Counted from the stretch's first letter, positions 17,078 through 25,830 are shown. The stretch: 64,000 bases of DNA from Clostridium chrysemydis (GCF_015234215.1 NZ_JADEKP010000009.1:1-64000); one strand, 5' to 3'. Program-made: numbers and translations. The notes: generated by a model not told the origin, from the sequence alone.

Positions 17078-17176
17078 TAGATGCTTTTTATGTAAAACTA
17101 ATTGACAAAAAAATAAAGGTATATTAATATCATATTATAAGTTAATAAATACTATGTTGAAAAGGGGAGAAGAATA

Positions 17177-17581
17177 ATGGGATTATTTGATAAAATGGTA
17201 GGGAAAGCAACGGTTGGAGCTGATATAAGACCTATAAAAGATTTTTTATTAGAAGGTGAAGAGGTTATAGCTTCATATCAATTTTTAAGAGACTCTATAA
17301 TATTAACTAACTTAGGAATTTATCAAGTTGATGTTCAAGGAATGACAGGTAAAAAGGTAGAAGTTAAGTTTTTCCCAAAGAAAAATGTTAAGAGTGTAAC
17401 TTTTGAAACGGCAGGAACATTTGATTATGACGTAGATATAAAAATAGGAGTAGATGGAAATAGTGCTATTCATAGTACAGGAGTATTTTATAATGCACCT
17501 ATTTCATTTAAAGTTCCGAAATCACAAGCAAATCAAGCAAAAGAAGTAATAGGAATAGTAAAAAAATATTATTTAACATAG
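17177..17581 (+). CDS. PH-domain-like small protein (bacterial PH superfamily)
   Basis: A 134-residue soluble protein. The pattern of LLEGEEVIASYQFLRDSIILTN followed by LGIYQVDVQGMTGKKVEVK is typical of the bacterial PH-domain family PF08000 (formerly DUF1696), which forms beta-barrel oligomers. The function of the family is not established. It is a single gene with its own ribosome site (AAAGGGGAGAAGAATA) and terminator. Confidence 0.82.
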   Translation: MGLFDKMVGKATVGADIRPIKDFLLEGEEVIASYQFLRDSIILTNLGIYQVDVQGMTGKKVEVKFFPKKNVKSVTFETAGTFDYDVDIKIGVDGNSAIHSTGVFYNAPISFKVPKSQANQAKEVIGIVKKYYLT

Positions 17582-17586
17582 TTTTA

Positions 17587-17616
17587 AAAAGATGCTTTAG
17601 GGCATCTTTTTTATTT
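17587..17616 (+). terminator. Intrinsic terminator after PH-domain gene
   Basis: AAAAGATGC (17587-17595) pairs with GCATCTTTT (17602-17610) and a T-run follows. Confidence 0.88.
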
Positions 17617-17945
17617 TATATATTAGGAAACAGGCTATAAAGTGGGTAATAAATAATATTTTAATTAACTAAATAAAAATTATGTAAAATTGGCGGTGTA
17701 ATTATAATGCATTTAAAATGCGATATAATAGGTTTTTGTGTAGTTATATGCAAAAGGACATATACGAAGAGAAATATAGCTTAAAAATCAATATAGAGGC
17801 ATAAAAAATATGAGGGTTAGTGGTATAGACATGCATACCTTAAGAAAATTATGTAGAATTCTATAAAAAAACTAGTTTATATGTAATAAATTATAGAGTT
17901 TTATAATAGATTTTTACTAGGATAGAAATAAAAAGGGGACTTTAT
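17617..17945 (+). other. Non-coding stretch with possible promoter and structured leader
   Basis: About 330 bp without a credible gene. A TATAAT occurs at about 17733-17738 with a TTGGCG box upstream at suboptimal distance. The following ~200 nt hold several short inverted repeats, for example GGTATAGACATGCATACC near 17821-17838 and ATTCTATAA/TTATAGAGT near 17860-17901. This may be a long 5' leader of the 17946 gene. I could not match it to a known RNA class. Confidence 0.3.
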
Positions 17946-18284
17946 ATGGATTTTATTGAACTTCTAGGCGTTATTTTAAATGAGAGTAATAACTTAGGGA
18001 AAAAGATAAATATCTTTGAAGGAGATATTTATGAAGAAGATGATGTTATAGAGATAAAAAGAATATTAGATGAACTAGATTTTGCAGTAAAAGGCTTACG
18101 AGGTAAGTTAAATGACACAGTTTTAGATAATTTAGATCATAATATCTACGTATTAGGTTTAAAAGTTGACTTTAGTTATGATGGAGAGGATGAACTTGAA
18201 TTAAGGCATAAAGAGATAGAAAATAGAGCAGGGATAAATTGTATCCATAGAATAATAGAAATAGTAAATGAACTAGTAAAATAA
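17946..18284 (+). CDS. Hypothetical acidic helical protein
   Basis: A 112-residue soluble, acidic protein, predicted mostly helical (IKRILDELDFAVKGLRGKL; NCIHRIIEIVNELVK). No family recognised. The ATG follows AAAAAGGGGACTTTAT. It ends at a bidirectional terminator shared with the convergent YczE-like gene. Confidence 0.65.
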   Translation: MDFIELLGVILNESNNLGKKINIFEGDIYEEDDVIEIKRILDELDFAVKGLRGKLNDTVLDNLDHNIYVLGLKVDFSYDGEDELELRHKEIENRAGINCIHRIIEIVNELVK

Positions 18285-18286
18285 AA

Positions 18287-18315
18287 AAACAGACAAGCGT
18301 AATGCTTGTCTGTTT
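18287..18315. terminator. Bidirectional terminator between convergent genes
   Basis: AAACAGACAAGC (18287-18298), loop GTAAT, GCTTGTCTGTTT (18304-18315): a perfect 12-bp stem. An A-run on its left and T-run on its right serve both flanking genes. Confidence 0.92.
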
Positions 18316-18335
18316 GTATATAAGTAAGTGTTATT

Positions 18336-19007
18336 TTAAGCTTGTGCGTTTTTCTTTCTCTCAGCTAATTCGTCTTCTGAATAAATTATTTTGTGAGATA
18401 CAGCTTCAATCTTTGGCATAAAGAATTGTATTAATGGACCAGTAAGTAATGCTGCGATTACAGTACCAACACCAACAACTCCTCCAAGGAAGAATCCAAG
18501 GATTAAGAAAGTAGCATCTATACACATTCTTACTACGCTGTAACTTTTCTTTGCTTTATCAGCTAAGATAAATGGAATTATATCATTTGGAGCAACTCCT
18601 AAGTCAGTTGACTTTAATAGTGAGAATCCGATTGCTATAATTACACAACTAATCGCAACGAATACCATTCTAATAAAGAAGTTATATTGCTCTAAATGGA
18701 AAGGTCTTAAAACAGTCATCATTAAATTGATGAATGGTCCAGCTGTGAACATAGCTAAAACTGTTCCTATAAATATATGATGTTTAGCTACGAAGAATAT
18801 TATTACTAAGAAAGTGAAAGTAATAATCATATTTGCAGTACCAGGCATAATACCTAATATATCAGCTAAACCTTGAGTAAATATTGTAAAAGGATCTGAT
18901 CCTATATTTGATTCAAGATAAATAGCAACCCCAGCTTGGATTATCCAAACGCCAAGGAAAAAGAATAATAATTTTAATAGCATTTGTTTTACGTTTACAT
19001 TTTTCAT
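18336..19007 (-). CDS. YczE/YyaS-type integral membrane protein
   Basis: A 223-residue membrane protein with five or six transmembrane helices. It contains YLESNIGSDPFTIFTQGLAD and, in the second half, STDLGVAPNDIIPFILADK, an internal repeat of the short xxGxxPxD/N motif that is characteristic of the YczE/YitT-like family. I start at the ATG at 19007, ten nt after GGAG. A TTG at 19016 would lie inside that site. The function of this family is not known; YczE affects antibiotic production and competence-related traits in Bacillus. It is a lone minus-strand gene. Confidence 0.8.
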   Translation of the reverse strand: MKNVNVKQMLLKLLFFFLGVWIIQAGVAIYLESNIGSDPFTIFTQGLADILGIMPGTANMIITFTFLVIIFFVAKHHIFIGTVLAMFTAGPFINLMMTVLRPFHLEQYNFFIRMVFVAISCVIIAIGFSLLKSTDLGVAPNDIIPFILADKAKKSYSVVRMCIDATFLILGFFLGGVVGVGTVIAALLTGPLIQFFMPKIEAVSHKIIYSEDELAERKKNAQA

Positions 19008-19168
19008 ATTTTTCAATCTCCATTACTTAAATTTTTAACAATCATACGATATCATAAAAAGATTAATAAAAAAAACGGGGTATTTTTAAATATCATCAAA
19101 GTTACATAAGGTTTACATAAAAATATGTTAATTGAATACTTTTACAAATTATCAAATTATCAAAAAAG

Positions 19169-19361
19169 TTCAATATTTGTTTTAAAATTAATATAATTTT
19201 AAGAAAAAGATTTGAAATAAATGGGAAAAGTGTGAATAAAAATATATAAATATCAAATACAAAGTCGTATTTAGTAGAATTGAGTGAAAGGTTTTCAACT
19301 GCTTGAAGGAAAAAGTATATATAAATAAGAAGAACTTGATAATATATCAAGTTCTTTTTTA
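19169..19361 (+). ncRNA. Candidate small RNA with own promoter and terminator
   Basis: TTCAAT (19169-19174) and TATAAT (19192-19197) are separated by 17 nt. A perfect 12-bp stem AAGAACTTGATA (19330-19341) with TATCAAGTTCTT (19345-19356) and a T-run ends the unit. The transcript would be about 155 nt (from about 19204) and lacks a convincing open frame with a ribosome site. It is not a class I recognise. A random AT-rich promoter match is possible, but the strong terminator needs an upstream transcript and no plus-strand gene lies before it. Confidence 0.5.
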
Positions 19362-19722
19362 AGGATATAAAATATTGTTGTAACGCGATATGTCAGGCAT
19401 ATCTAAATTCAAAAATCTAAATTATAATTACTTTCTTAAATAATCTAGATTACTGGCTATTGAAAAAACAATCAAGTTAATGACTGTTTTAAAATGTAAA
19501 CTATGCTTATATAAATTATAATGTTAAATTTTGAACAATGTAAAAACATAAAATGGAAAAAGTGTTAAACATGAAAAAATATGAAGTTTTCTTTGTAAGA
19601 ATCTACAAAGAAATGTAAAAGTATTATGTAAATAGATTATTGGTAACGTTTTCGATGTATAATAAATTTATTACTTCATTATAAGAGTGTTTAATTTAGG
19701 TGAATGGGGGAAATAAGAATTT
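19362..19722 (+). promoter_or_regulatory. Non-coding leader with promoter and near-consensus cre before ABC trio
   Basis: No gene is visible in these ~360 bp. TGTATAAT (19656-19663) is an extended -10 box. TTGGTAACGTTTTCGA (19640-19655) fits the cre pattern WTGNNARCGNWWWCAW except for one base, and would overlap the promoter. The ABC genes start 60 nt later. CcpA control is only a suggestion. Confidence 0.35.
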
Positions 19723-20739
19723 ATGATAAAGGTAAACAATATAAATAAAGAATTTAAAATAAAGAAGAAAGAAAAGGGATTAAAAGGTGCGATGAAGTCA
19801 TTGTTTACAAATGACTTTGAACTTAAAAAAGTTGTATCAGATATTTCGTTTGATATAAACAAGGGGGAAGTTGTAGGATATATTGGAGCAAATGGGGCTG
19901 GAAAGTCAACAACTATTAAGATGATGACTGGAATTTTAACGCCAACAGCTGGAGAAATAATAGTAGATGGAATAGTACCCTATAAGGAAAGAGAAAAAAA
20001 TGCAATTAATATTGGAGTAGTATTTGGGCAAAGAACTCAACTTTGGTGGGATTTAGCCCTTAGAGAAACTTTTGATATATTAAAAGATATATATTCTATA
20101 AGTGATAGTGATTTTGATAGAAGCATGAAGTTTTTAAATGAGGTTCTTGAATTAGAGGAATTTATAGACAGGCCAGTTAGAATGCTGTCATTAGGACAGA
20201 GGATGAGGGCTGATTTAGCAGCGTCTTTAATACACAATCCTAAGATACTTTATTTAGATGAACCAACTATAGGGCTTGATATAGTTGTAAAGGAGAATGT
20301 TAGAAAGGCTATAAAAAGAATTAATAAAGAGTTTGGTACAACTGTAATATTAACTACTCACGACTTAAGTGATATAGAAGAACTTTGTGAAAGAATAATA
20401 ATTATAGATAAAGGAAAGAAAATATATGATGGTAGTTTAGATAAGATAAAAGAGAGATTTGGATATATTACTACATTAGATATATCTTTTAAAAATAAAG
20501 AAGAAAATATTAGCTGCGATAGTTTAAGAAATTTATTTAAGATAGGAAATGATGAATTAAAGTTAAAATTAGATGGTGAAAAGATAAGTATAAAATATAA
20601 CAAGAATCTAATAACATCATCTGATATATTATATAAACTTATGCAAAAAATATATGTTAATGATTTTAAAATATTAGAAAGTAGCATAGAGGATATAATC
20701 AAAAAGATTTATAGAGAGGGGATGACTGAGTATGAATAA
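19723..20739 (+). CDS. ABC-2 exporter ATP-binding protein
   Basis: A 338-residue ATPase of the COG4586-like group. Walker A GANGAGKST is near residue 56, and the Q-loop lies in GVVFGQRTQLWWDLA. The signature SLGQRMRADLA replaces the usual LSGGQ, and Walker B ILYLDEPTIGLD and TTHDLSDIEELCERI follow. The N-terminal ~35 residues, with FKIKKKEKGLKGAMKSLF, are the extension typical of this group. It overlaps the first permease by 8 nt. The three genes form one operon. The substrate is unknown. Confidence 0.88.
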   Translation: MIKVNNINKEFKIKKKEKGLKGAMKSLFTNDFELKKVVSDISFDINKGEVVGYIGANGAGKSTTIKMMTGILTPTAGEIIVDGIVPYKEREKNAINIGVVFGQRTQLWWDLALRETFDILKDIYSISDSDFDRSMKFLNEVLELEEFIDRPVRMLSLGQRMRADLAASLIHNPKILYLDEPTIGLDIVVKENVRKAIKRINKEFGTTVILTTHDLSDIEELCERIIIIDKGKKIYDGSLDKIKERFGYITTLDISFKNKEENISCDSLRNLFKIGNDELKLKLDGEKISIKYNKNLITSSDILYKLMQKIYVNDFKILESSIEDIIKKIYREGMTEYE

Positions 20740-21547
20740 AAGAGACCTTAAGATATTTTGTACGTTCATAAAGGGAGCATTAAAAAAAGAATTAGCATAT
20801 AAAGCTGAGACTTTTATGTGGATGTTTGGAAGTTTTATTGTTGTTATTGTGACTTATTTTTTATGGAAAGCAATATACAGTAGTTCAAATGAAAGTATAA
20901 TTAAGGGGTTTACTTTAAATGAGATGCTTATTTATGTTCTTATAAGCTATATAATTGGGATGGCTACATCTTCAACTATTTCATACGAAGTTTCAAAGGA
21001 AGTTAGAGATGGGAGTATTGCAATGAGTATAACTAAGCCCATTTCTTATAGGAGAAGGATGATAGCTATAGGAGTTGGGGAATTCCTTTATAAGTTTATA
21101 CTGGTAGTTATACCGGCTATGATTTTTATTAGTATTTTTGGAATATATAAAGGTATAAATATAGAGTTTTCTAATATAGTTTTTGGACTTTTAAGTATAG
21201 TTTTAGCTTTTTTAATTAATGTATATTATTCATATATGTTTGGACTAGCTGCCTTTAAAATTTATAATATGTGGGGAGTTTCTCAAATTCAAAATGCTAT
21301 TGTAATGCTTATTTCAGGAGCATTAATACCATTAAACTTTTTCCCAGATGTGATAGGAAAAATAATAAAAGTACTTCCTTTTAGCTCAGTTATATATACC
21401 CCATCTATGATATACCTTGGGAAAATTCAAGGTGTATCAATTCTTAAAGAGTTAGGATTTCAGTTGTTTTGGGTAATAATACTTGGATATTTATCAAAGG
21501 TTATTTTTAGCAAAGTTATTGGAAGTTTAAGTGTACAAGGGGGTTAA
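20732..21547 (+). CDS. ABC-2 family permease (COG4587-like)
   Basis: A 271-residue membrane protein with six predicted helices. KAETFMWMFGSFIVVIVTYFLW near residue 22 is the start typical of ABC-2 permeases in these three-gene exporters. It starts inside the ATPase gene (ATG 20732, ribosome site AGAGGGGATGACTGAGT), so translation is coupled. It pairs with the next permease. Confidence 0.83.
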   Translation: MNKRDLKIFCTFIKGALKKELAYKAETFMWMFGSFIVVIVTYFLWKAIYSSSNESIIKGFTLNEMLIYVLISYIIGMATSSTISYEVSKEVRDGSIAMSITKPISYRRRMIAIGVGEFLYKFILVVIPAMIFISIFGIYKGINIEFSNIVFGLLSIVLAFLINVYYSYMFGLAAFKIYNMWGVSQIQNAIVMLISGALIPLNFFPDVIGKIIKVLPFSSVIYTPSMIYLGKIQGVSILKELGFQLFWVIILGYLSKVIFSKVIGSLSVQGG

Positions 21548-21550
21548 AAG

Positions 21551-22342
21551 ATGAAAAGGTATTTTAGTATATATATTAAATTTTTAAAGCAATATTTAAA
21601 GGTGCTTATGGAGTATAAGGAAGACTTTTTAGCTGGTATAGTTGGATTTTTTTTAGTTCAGATTTCTTCAATAGTATTTATAGGATTAGTATTTAATAAT
21701 ATTCCAAGCTTAAATGGATGGTCATTTTATGAGATATTATTTATCTATGGATTTTCTCAAATTCCTAGAGGGATAGATCATATATTTACCGATTACCTTT
21801 GGATATTTAGTAGAGAGTCTATAGTTACAGGTGAAATGGATAGATATCTTTTAAGACCTTTAAATCCGTATTTTCAAGTTATTGCGCAAAGATTTCAGCC
21901 AGATGGATTTGGTGAACTTTTAACAGGGGCAATCCTTATTGTTTTTTCAGGGATAAAACTTAATATATCTTTGGGGTTTATGGATGTTTTAGGATTTATA
22001 ATAGCAGTTTTTGGAGGAACTTTAATATATACAGGAATAAAGACTGGAATGGCAGCTATTGCATTTTGGACTAAAAGAAGTATGAGCTATTTAAGGGTAG
22101 CCTATGAAATGAGTGGATTTTCTAAGTATCCTGTTAATATTTATCCAGGTGGGATAAAGGGAATTTTAACTTTTGTAATACCATTTGCTTTTACAGGATA
22201 TTATCCGGCAGCTTATATTTTAGGTAAGGAGAGCTTTTTGAAAGGAGTGTTACTTACTGCTTTTATTGGTATTTTAACAATGAGTATAGCCTATTTTATA
22301 TGGCTTAAAGGAGTAAAGTCATATGAAGGTATTGGGAATTAA
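21551..22342 (+). CDS. ABC-2 family permease (DUF990/COG3694-like)
   Basis: A 263-residue membrane protein with six helices, starting 4 nt after the preceding stop codon. ITGEMDRYLLRPLNPYFQVIAQRF-type text (a landmark near residue 95) and FAFTGYYPAAYILG near the C-terminus are usual for the DUF990 permease that accompanies COG4586 ATPases. It is the last gene of the exporter operon; no clear terminator follows before the insertion element. Confidence 0.83.
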   Translation: MKRYFSIYIKFLKQYLKVLMEYKEDFLAGIVGFFLVQISSIVFIGLVFNNIPSLNGWSFYEILFIYGFSQIPRGIDHIFTDYLWIFSRESIVTGEMDRYLLRPLNPYFQVIAQRFQPDGFGELLTGAILIVFSGIKLNISLGFMDVLGFIIAVFGGTLIYTGIKTGMAAIAFWTKRSMSYLRVAYEMSGFSKYPVNIYPGGIKGILTFVIPFAFTGYYPAAYILGKESFLKGVLLTAFIGILTMSIAYFIWLKGVKSYEGIGN

Positions 22343-22394
22343 TGGGTTTTGATTAGTCTTTGTATATTAAAATAAAATTTATGAGAATTACTCA

Positions 22395-22424
22395 CCCATC
22401 TGTTCTGAACTTATGTTGTTTGTG
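22395..22424 (+). repeat. Left terminal inverted repeat of the IS
   Basis: It reads CCCATCTGTTCTGAACTTAT and ends in GTTGTTTGTG. Its reverse complement at 23400-23429 differs at about three of thirty positions. Confidence 0.85.
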
Positions 22425-22551
22425 CAGTAGATGAAAAAATATTATTATATTTTTTAAGGACATTAGGAAATAAGCTATTAAGATCTTATTTTAATATGGT
22501 TGTACTATAAGTAATTAATTTATAAAAAAATAAATTAGACAAGTTTTTAAA

Positions 22552-23352
22552 TTAGCAGAAAATATCATGGTGAATATTAGGGTAAAAAAATCTTGAATCA
22601 AGTTTATTTTCAAACCATATTACAATCCAATTAAGATATTTGTTTAAATACTTAGTAGCTACTCCATGATATTTTTTGAAAATTATTTTACGTAAAAATT
22701 TAATGAAATATTGAGATAAATAGGTCAAGTTTTCAATAAGCTTAGGATTATATTTAGATAATTTTAAGTCTCGTCTAGATATTCTAATGCAAATTCTTTT
22801 TGAGGGGATATCATGTGCTGGTATAAACTTGGCTTTTTTATTGTATTTTAGTGAGGATATAGCATTATCTATATCATTAAGAGACATACTTTTTCTAAAA
22901 GAAACCTTTGCAAATGAATTCTGGTATTAATTTATTGCAAGCAAAACATAGATTTTATCACGTTTATTAAGGTTTTTTAAAACTGGTGGAGTCTTTTGAC
23001 CTTTAAAATTTTCCTTAAAATAAGTATGTTTTATTAAAACTCTCCCATGTAAATTATATGGTGAGTTTTGAATTTCAGCTTTGTTTAGAATTTTGTGACG
23101 CCATCTAAAAGAAGTATCTATGCAAATATTTAATTTAGAAGCACACTCTCTAATTGACAATCCAGAAGACATTAATTTAAAATACTCAAGCCATAGAATA
23201 TGAGATTTTTTAGATTTGCTCCAGATTGAGTTAGTTCCGCTAGTATAAGTTTTTAGACATGATCTGCACTTATAGCGCTGGTTATTTTTATAATGACCGT
23301 GTTTAATATATAAATTAGAACTACAATGCGGACAGGATATTGAATCATTCAT
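22552..23352 (-). pseudogene. IS1595-family transposase, inactivated
   Basis: The reading frame begins with a zinc ribbon (CPHCSSNLYIKHGHY and CRSCLKTY) and the helix-turn-helix segment LSIRECASKL, features of IS1595 transposases. An in-frame TAA at 22927-22929 interrupts it after LLAIN. The frame resumes without a shift 13 codons later and runs to the C-terminal block VATKYLNKYLNWIVIW. The family DDE motif is also eroded: where IDETYF is expected the protein has IKHTYF, and the second Asp of the usual VAID is Asn. Nonsense plus loss of two catalytic residues means it cannot be an active transposase. The start ATG follows TTGAGGTGATAAAT. Confidence 0.85.
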
Positions 23353-23399
23353 ATTTATCACCTCAATTTTTATTATTTACAACTTGACAAAGTTATATA

Positions 23400-23429
23400 C
23401 ATAAACAACAAAAGTTCAGAACAGAGGGG
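23400..23429 (-). repeat. Right terminal inverted repeat of the IS
   Basis: It reads, on the minus strand, CCCCTCTGTTCTGAACTTTT and then GTTGTTTATG, matching the left end. Confidence 0.85.
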
Positions 23430-23541
23430 ATAGGGAGATAGAGATGGGTTTATGGGTATATATTATTAATGGATAAAAAATTTAAAAAAACATTGAAATT
23501 AATAATAATTATTATATAATAAAAACAAAAAGGAGTATTTT

Positions 23542-23880
23542 ATGAATATAAATGAATTAATTTTAAAAGAAAAATCAGTTGCTAAGTTAAGAGAATTTGT
23601 AATTGATGTATCTAATTGTATAGTGGATTCACAAGATAGAAATGAAATAATAAATAAGTTAAAATATATATTAAATATAGTAGGAGAAATGCAATACGAT
23701 AATTGCACTGTTTCGGATTATGAAGCATTAATAGACGAAGAAGTTGTTTTAGATATATTATTAAATAAGGGTAATTTAGATCAAGAAACAGCAAAAGAAA
23801 TAGTTTATAATAAACAAAAATATCTAAATGGTGAATATACACCTAAAAAAGTCTTAAGTGGAATATTAGGAGAAAATTAA
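23542..23880 (+). CDS. Hypothetical helical protein
   Basis: A 112-residue acidic protein, probably all helical (ILKEKSVAKLREFVIDVSNC; NRNEIINKLKYILNIVGEMQ-like regions). No family recognised. The ATG follows AAAAAGGAGTATTTT. It is just outside the insertion sequence. Confidence 0.6.
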   Translation: MNINELILKEKSVAKLREFVIDVSNCIVDSQDRNEIINKLKYILNIVGEMQYDNCTVSDYEALIDEEVVLDILLNKGNLDQETAKEIVYNKQKYLNGEYTPKKVLSGILGEN

Positions 23881-23945
23881 ATACAGAAACTACCTCTTTA
23901 AATATCAAATTAATTAGGAATACTATTAATGTCGGAGGTGGTTTT

Positions 23946-24107
23946 ATGACATATGAAGATAAACTATACAAAAAAGAGATAATAAAAAGATTATCAAAAG
24001 ATGGAAAGTCAGAAGAAGCACTTGAAAGTAAAACAATTGCTGAACTAGAAAGTATGATGACAGAATATGATAATAAGAGAATGTTTGATCCAACTCTGCA
24101 TGACTAA
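23946..24107 (+). CDS. Small hypothetical protein
   Basis: A 53-residue highly charged protein starting MTYEDKLYKKEIIKRLSKDG and ending FDPTLHD. A strong ribosome site GGAGGTGG lies four nt before the ATG. It is 65 nt after the previous gene, and a terminator follows. No family recognised. Confidence 0.6.
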   Translation: MTYEDKLYKKEIIKRLSKDGKSEEALESKTIAELESMMTEYDNKRMFDPTLHD

Positions 24108-24110
24108 TTT

Positions 24111-24141
24111 AAAAGCTACGCTATTAAGGCGTAGCTTTTTT
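24111..24141 (+). terminator. Intrinsic terminator
   Basis: AAAAGCTACGC (24111-24121) pairs with GCGTAGCTTTT (24129-24139) and a T-run follows. Confidence 0.92.
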
Positions 24142-24200
24142 GTAACAAAAATCAATTATATTTCATATTATAACTCATAAAAATTATATGGGTGAGTGTA

Positions 24201-24926
24201 ATGAAGAAAATAATTTGTTTTAAAGACAAAGACGAGGTAATTGAAAAAGCAAAAAAAATAATAAAAAATAATAAAGAGTTATTTGATTTAGAAGATGAAG
24301 AAATACATGTAGTTTACGAAAGAGGAGATATAAATAATGCTTTTATTAGCAAAAGTTTTATAGGAAAGAATAAACTTAAAGTTGGAATTTCTAAAATGGA
24401 TTTAGAATATGCGGACAAAGGATTAAAATTGCTTTTAGGACATGAACTAACGCATGCTAAATTTTTTAAAAGTAAAAATGAAGAAAACACTTTAAAAAAA
24501 CTACAAGAAGGATTAGGATTAACTTTGAAACTAGGGGGATTTTTAGGGAAAGAAGTTATAATTAAAAGAATGATTCTTGAAACTCTATGTGATATAAATG
24601 CTATAAAAGTAATGAAAGCGGATATAAGCGAGATTGATGCTTACTTTAATAGGGGAATAGTATTTGTTGATAAGGATTATGTTATTTCAGGATATTTACC
24701 TCCAGATCAAAGAAGGCTTATTGCAGAAAAATATGGATTAAAAAATAAAGTTTGCAAAGAAATGTTTGCAATAGATTTTATGAAACTTTATAACAAGGCA
24801 GTTGAAAATTCAAAAGTAACTAAACTAAAAGTAGAAAATGTAGAAGAAATTATAGAAGTAATAGATAGATTTTTTTATGAGGAATTTATGATTAAAGAAG
24901 AAGTTTTTAAAACATATAGATTTTAA
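24201..24926 (+). CDS. Putative zinc metalloprotease-like protein (HELTH motif)
   Basis: A 241-residue soluble protein of no family I can name. LLLGHELTHAKFF near residue 93 is an HExxH zinc-binding motif. About 50 residues later, LETLCDINAIKV offers a Glu four residues before an Asp, the arrangement used as the third ligand in gluzincin-type peptidases. The C-terminus is helical. No signal peptide, so it would act in the cytoplasm. I use ATG 24201 after GGGTGAG rather than GTG 24192. The assignment rests on the motif alone. Confidence 0.6.
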   Translation: MKKIICFKDKDEVIEKAKKIIKNNKELFDLEDEEIHVVYERGDINNAFISKSFIGKNKLKVGISKMDLEYADKGLKLLLGHELTHAKFFKSKNEENTLKKLQEGLGLTLKLGGFLGKEVIIKRMILETLCDINAIKVMKADISEIDAYFNRGIVFVDKDYVISGYLPPDQRRLIAEKYGLKNKVCKEMFAIDFMKLYNKAVENSKVTKLKVENVEEIIEVIDRFFYEEFMIKEEVFKTYRF

Positions 24927-24950
24927 GAAGCTGTATACTATACAGCTTCT
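24926..24950. terminator. Bidirectional terminator between convergent genes
   Basis: AGAAGCTGTATA (24926-24937) pairs with TATACAGCTTCT (24939-24950) around one base, followed by TTTT. Confidence 0.85.
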
Positions 24951-24957
24951 TTTAAAT

Positions 24958-25389
24958 TTAAAAAACTTTTCCTATATAAGAACTAGTTTCTAGCTTTTCA
25001 AAATCGTATGATCTTAATGCTTCAATAGAATCTATATATGCATGTAAACTATCGCTTATCATAAGGTTAACTGGGTTTTTAGTTAAGTTTACTACTATAA
25101 CTTTTTTGCCTATAGCATAAGAGTATCCGCATTCCCAAGCAGTTCCGCTATCAGAGTAATTTCCATTACTTATTATTGCAACTACTAAATCCGCTTTGTT
25201 TATTTCAGTTTTATCAGCTAGGAAAGTTTCTTTTCTCCACTCAAGTGAACCGAATTCTAGGTCGCTTTTTAATTCAAATGGTGCAAAAACTTCAAATCCC
25301 TTTTCTTCTCTTAAAACTTTTAATACACTAGTCATTCTTTCAAGTTCATCATCATTAAAGAACGGACTTGCTAAATATATTTTTTTCAT
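24958..25389 (-). CDS. Nucleoside 2-deoxyribosyltransferase family protein
   Basis: A 143-residue protein. MKKIYLASPFFNDDELERM, the central ADLVVAIISNGNYSDSGTAWECGYSYAIGKKVIVV and the catalytic-type Glu in AWECGYSYA (near residue 88) match PF05014. These enzymes exchange or hydrolyse the base of deoxynucleosides or nucleotides. The gene is alone on the minus strand with ribosome site TTGGAGGAAACCT. Whether it acts in salvage or in nucleotide cleaning (DNPH1/RCL-like) cannot be told. Confidence 0.85.
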   Translation of the reverse strand: MKKIYLASPFFNDDELERMTSVLKVLREEKGFEVFAPFELKSDLEFGSLEWRKETFLADKTEINKADLVVAIISNGNYSDSGTAWECGYSYAIGKKVIVVNLTKNPVNLMISDSLHAYIDSIEALRSYDFEKLETSSYIGKVF

Positions 25390-25557
25390 AGGTTTCCTCC
25401 AAATTTTAATAATTTATATTAGTCTAATTATATGAAATAAATTTAATTTACATAAGGGGTAAAATGAAAATATATAAATTCTAATAAAAAATTATATATT
25501 ATTAGAAAATTTGGTAATAATATTTTTATGAGATTTTAAATTTAAGGAGGAATTTAA

Positions 25558-25830
25558 ATGAATAGTTCTACATTATATAATGATCTTCTAGAAATATATA
25601 GGGTAAACAACCTACATAATAATAGAGATACAGATAAATTATTACAAATGTTAAATAATAAGGGGGCAGTGCTTACCGCTAAAGAACTTATCAGAAATAA
25701 CGATATGGATTTTGATATAGAAGAAATTGTATTAAAAGATAGATATTCAGAAATATTTAGTGAAGAGGATAGAGATATTTGTAAAAGAAGATTAACTCAT
25801 AAAAATGATAATATAAGTGAGCTTACTTAA
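25558..25830 (+). CDS. Small hypothetical protein, paralogue of the next gene
   Basis: A 90-residue protein. Pattern: LYNDLLEIY near the start, then KGAVLTAKELIRN, then YSEIFSEEDRDICKRRL. The same three blocks occur in the product of 25900-26205, so the two are tandem paralogues. The DLTVEALV block present in the paralogue is shortened here to DFDIEEIVL. Ribosome site AAGGAGGAATTTAA. Function unknown. Confidence 0.7.
   Translation: MNSSTLYNDLLEIYRVNNLHNNRDTDKLLQMLNNKGAVLTAKELIRNNDMDFDIEEIVLKDRYSEIFSEEDRDICKRRLTHKNDNISELT

Larger units (their letters stand above)
22395..23429 (-). mobile_element. Degenerate IS1595-family insertion sequence
   Basis: A 1035-bp element bounded by ~30-bp imperfect terminal inverted repeats around a broken transposase with an N-terminal zinc ribbon and helix-turn-helix of the IS1595 type. 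I found no 8-bp target-site duplication at its ends, so either the insertion is old or the ends are a few bases off. The element separates the ABC exporter operon from small hypothetical genes and has probably lost mobility in its own right. Confidence 0.8.

Noticed and set aside
19102-19350. An 82-codon minus-strand frame in the gene-free interval
   Set aside because: Phe/Leu/Ile-rich with no ribosome site, and it begins in the loop of a strong terminator. The small-RNA reading explains the region better.
22383-23440. Target-site duplication flanking the insertion sequence
   Set aside because: The eight bases outside each terminal repeat do not match. I did not force an alternative boundary.
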